Below are positions 6,161 through 6,795 of a stretch of 6,795 nucleotides of DNA, piece after piece. The translations under genes were made by a program, and so were the position numbers. The notes beneath the pieces are model-generated. The model worked only from the letters and a program-made list of their open reading frames with translations. It did not search any database and was not told the origin of the DNA. Position 1 is the stretch's first letter; each line of letters begins with the position of its first letter. The stretch comes from Candidatus Zhuqueibacterota bacterium (GTDB taxonomy: Bacteria > SM23-31). The DNA is taken from NCBI GenBank assembly GCA_022562855.1, contig JADFON010000098.1, forward strand, positions 1 to 6,795, written 5' to 3'.

Positions 6161-6204
6161 TACTCAATGGATTCATCTATTACTCAATGGTTATGGAGTA
6201 ATAG
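6160..6204. promoter_or_regulatory. Putative operator: inverted and direct repeats downstream of the promoter
   Basis: A perfect 9-bp inverted repeat, CTATTACTC (6177-6185) and GAGTAATAG (6196-6204), is separated by 10 bp. In addition TTACTCAATGG occurs twice in the same direction (6160-6170 and 6180-6190), exactly 20 bp apart, about two helical turns. This gives three TTACTC half-sites between the predicted transcription start and the ribosome-binding site. A regulator bound here would block RNA polymerase, and the adjacent MerR-like protein is the obvious candidate. In RNA the inverted repeat could also form a 9-bp hairpin. Binding by that protein is inferred, not shown. Confidence 0.6.
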
Positions 6205-6213
6205 TTTGCCAAC

Positions 6214-6242
6214 AGTATACCTAAACAAAATCTCTTTGTCAA
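6214..6242 (-). promoter_or_regulatory. Sigma-70-type promoter of the pilus operon
   Basis: On the minus strand TTGACA (6237-6242) and TATACT (6214-6219) are separated by exactly 17 bp; the -35 box is perfect and the -10 box has one mismatch to TATAAT. Transcription should start near 6207, giving a leader of about 60 bases. The spacer is normal, not the 19-20 bp spacer of promoters activated by MerR through DNA untwisting, so repression is the more natural mode of control here. Confidence 0.75.
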
Positions 6243-6272
6243 GAAAAATATGGGGATTTTTCAGAATCTCCC
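6241..6272 (-). terminator. Possible Rho-independent terminator of the upstream gene
   Basis: On the minus strand GGGAGATT (6265-6272) can pair with AATCCC (6253-6258) with one bulged A, leaving a six-base loop, followed by a T-rich run (ATATTTTTCTT, 6241-6251). The stem is short and the gene it would end stops about 155 bp upstream, so the call is tentative. The T-run overlaps the edge of the -35 box of the pilus operon promoter. Confidence 0.35.
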
Positions 6273-6426
6273 GGTTTTTGAGCATTAAAACCCGAAATAA
6301 AATATCCGCAGGTATGGTATGACGCCGTATCCGACGTGCAGTATTTGTAATTCGGCAAAGGTAAGATACTAATTGAATGACCGATAGTTTATCGACCTTG
6401 ACATCTATAAATTCGGTTTTGGAGCT

Positions 6427-6795
6427 TTAGTTCACAAGTATCTCCGTTCCGTCAGACATTACAAATGTCAATTCGAAAGATCTGTCGCCAAGATTTGTCG
6501 AAAATTCCAATATGACCGGGATATTTTCCGCACCGGACGAAATAACAGTGTCGTCTATGTTTATAGTCTGGTTTGACCGTTTCGAACCGCTCCAGACTTC
6601 CACACCGTTTATCGATATTGATTTGACCTTTTGTGAGTTGCTGGAATCGCTCCATTTCACTTTCATCTCGTCTATAGTTATGGCAGAATCGCTTTCATTT
6701 GAAAGCGTAATATCATCCTCGGTAGTACTATCGATTACGAAATCACTTTCCACTTCCAGACTGAGGTCAAATTCTAAGGAGGACCAGGGGCCTTT
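6427..6795 (-). CDS. Partial secreted or pilin-like protein, C-terminal 122 residues (unknown function)
   Basis: The frame is open to the right window edge and ends in TAA; the true start lies outside. An internal GTG (6751-6753) would make a 108-aa product but has no special support. The sequence is rich in Ser, Asp, Thr, Ile and Val in alternating beta-strand patterns, with segments such as ITIDEMKVKW, ISINGVEVWSG, QTINIDDTVIS, ENIPVILEFSTNLG and FELTFVMSDGTEILV. This order (a KW strand, a NGVEVWSG hairpin, a PVILEF strand, a final DGT hairpin) resembles the C-terminal domain of uncharacterised secreted or type IV pilin-like proteins. That resemblance is from memory and not a firm family match. 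No cysteine or catalytic motif is visible. It points the same way as the pilus operon but is separated from it by 278 bp with its own promoter, so it is probably a neighbouring transcription unit, perhaps of a pilin-type gene. Confidence 0.7.
   Translation of the reverse strand, partial: KGPWSSLEFDLSLEVESDFVIDSTTEDDITLSNESDSAITIDEMKVKWSDSSNSQKVKSISINGVEVWSGSKRSNQTINIDDTVISSGAENIPVILEFSTNLGDRSFELTFVMSDGTEILVN

Noticed and set aside
6322-6337. Small hairpin (ACGTCG, GATA loop, CGGCGT on the minus strand) behind the upstream gene
   Set aside because: It has only six pairs including one G-U and no following T-run, so it is not a supported terminator; kept only as a note.
1-6795. CRISPR arrays, tRNA or rRNA genes, insertion sequences
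   Set aside because: I saw no regularly spaced repeats of suitable length, no cloverleaf or rRNA-like sequence and no transposase motifs on either strand.

Overview
The window (about 43% G+C by eye) carries a type IV pilus alignment/secretin operon read entirely on the minus strand, from right to left. In transcription order it holds a small MerR-type DNA-binding protein, an ExeA/GspA-like AAA+ ATPase, a PilM-like actin-fold protein fused to PilN, PilO, a PilP/GspC-like inner-membrane protein and a PilQ-like outer-membrane secretin. A secretin with a signal peptide means a diderm (Gram-negative) bacterium. The unusual gene order, the PilM-PilN fusion and the non-lipoprotein PilP point away from the well-known proteobacterial pilMNOPQ clusters, perhaps to an uncultured or little-studied phylum; I cannot name it from sequence alone.

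Layout. 6795-6427: the 3' end of a gene entering from the right edge, a secreted or pilin-like beta-rich protein of unknown function. 6426-6149: an intergenic region with a possible terminator, a near-consensus sigma-70 promoter (TTGACA-17 bp-TATACT) and, just downstream, a 9-bp perfect inverted repeat plus an 11-bp direct repeat that look like an operator. 6148-184: the operon, with genes overlapping or nearly touching (14-bp overlap, 8-bp overlap, 2-bp gap, 23-bp gap, 23-bp overlap). 183-1: a short region with a possible further reading frame running off the left edge.

How the genes fit together. The secretin forms the outer-membrane pore. PilN, PilO and PilP form the inner-membrane and periplasmic alignment complex, and PilM is the cytoplasmic partner that normally grips the N-terminal INLLP peptide of PilN. 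Here that peptide lies inside one chain, joining PilM directly to the PilN membrane segment. The ExeA-like ATPase may help assemble or insert the secretin through the cell envelope, as ExeA does in type II secretion, but it has no peptidoglycan-binding domain or membrane segment. The MerR-like protein, first in the operon and directly behind the putative operator, is the likely autoregulator. The pilus motor ATPases (PilB/PilT), the platform protein PilC and the prepilin peptidase are not in the window.

The main anomaly is a single in-frame TGA inside the PilM part (4407-4409). The same frame continues uninterrupted on both sides with PilM-family sequence, so this is one gene split by one base change (real nonsense mutation, recoding or sequencing error), not two genes. 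Tryptophan is otherwise TGG here and another gene ends in TGA, which argues against genome-wide TGA reassignment.
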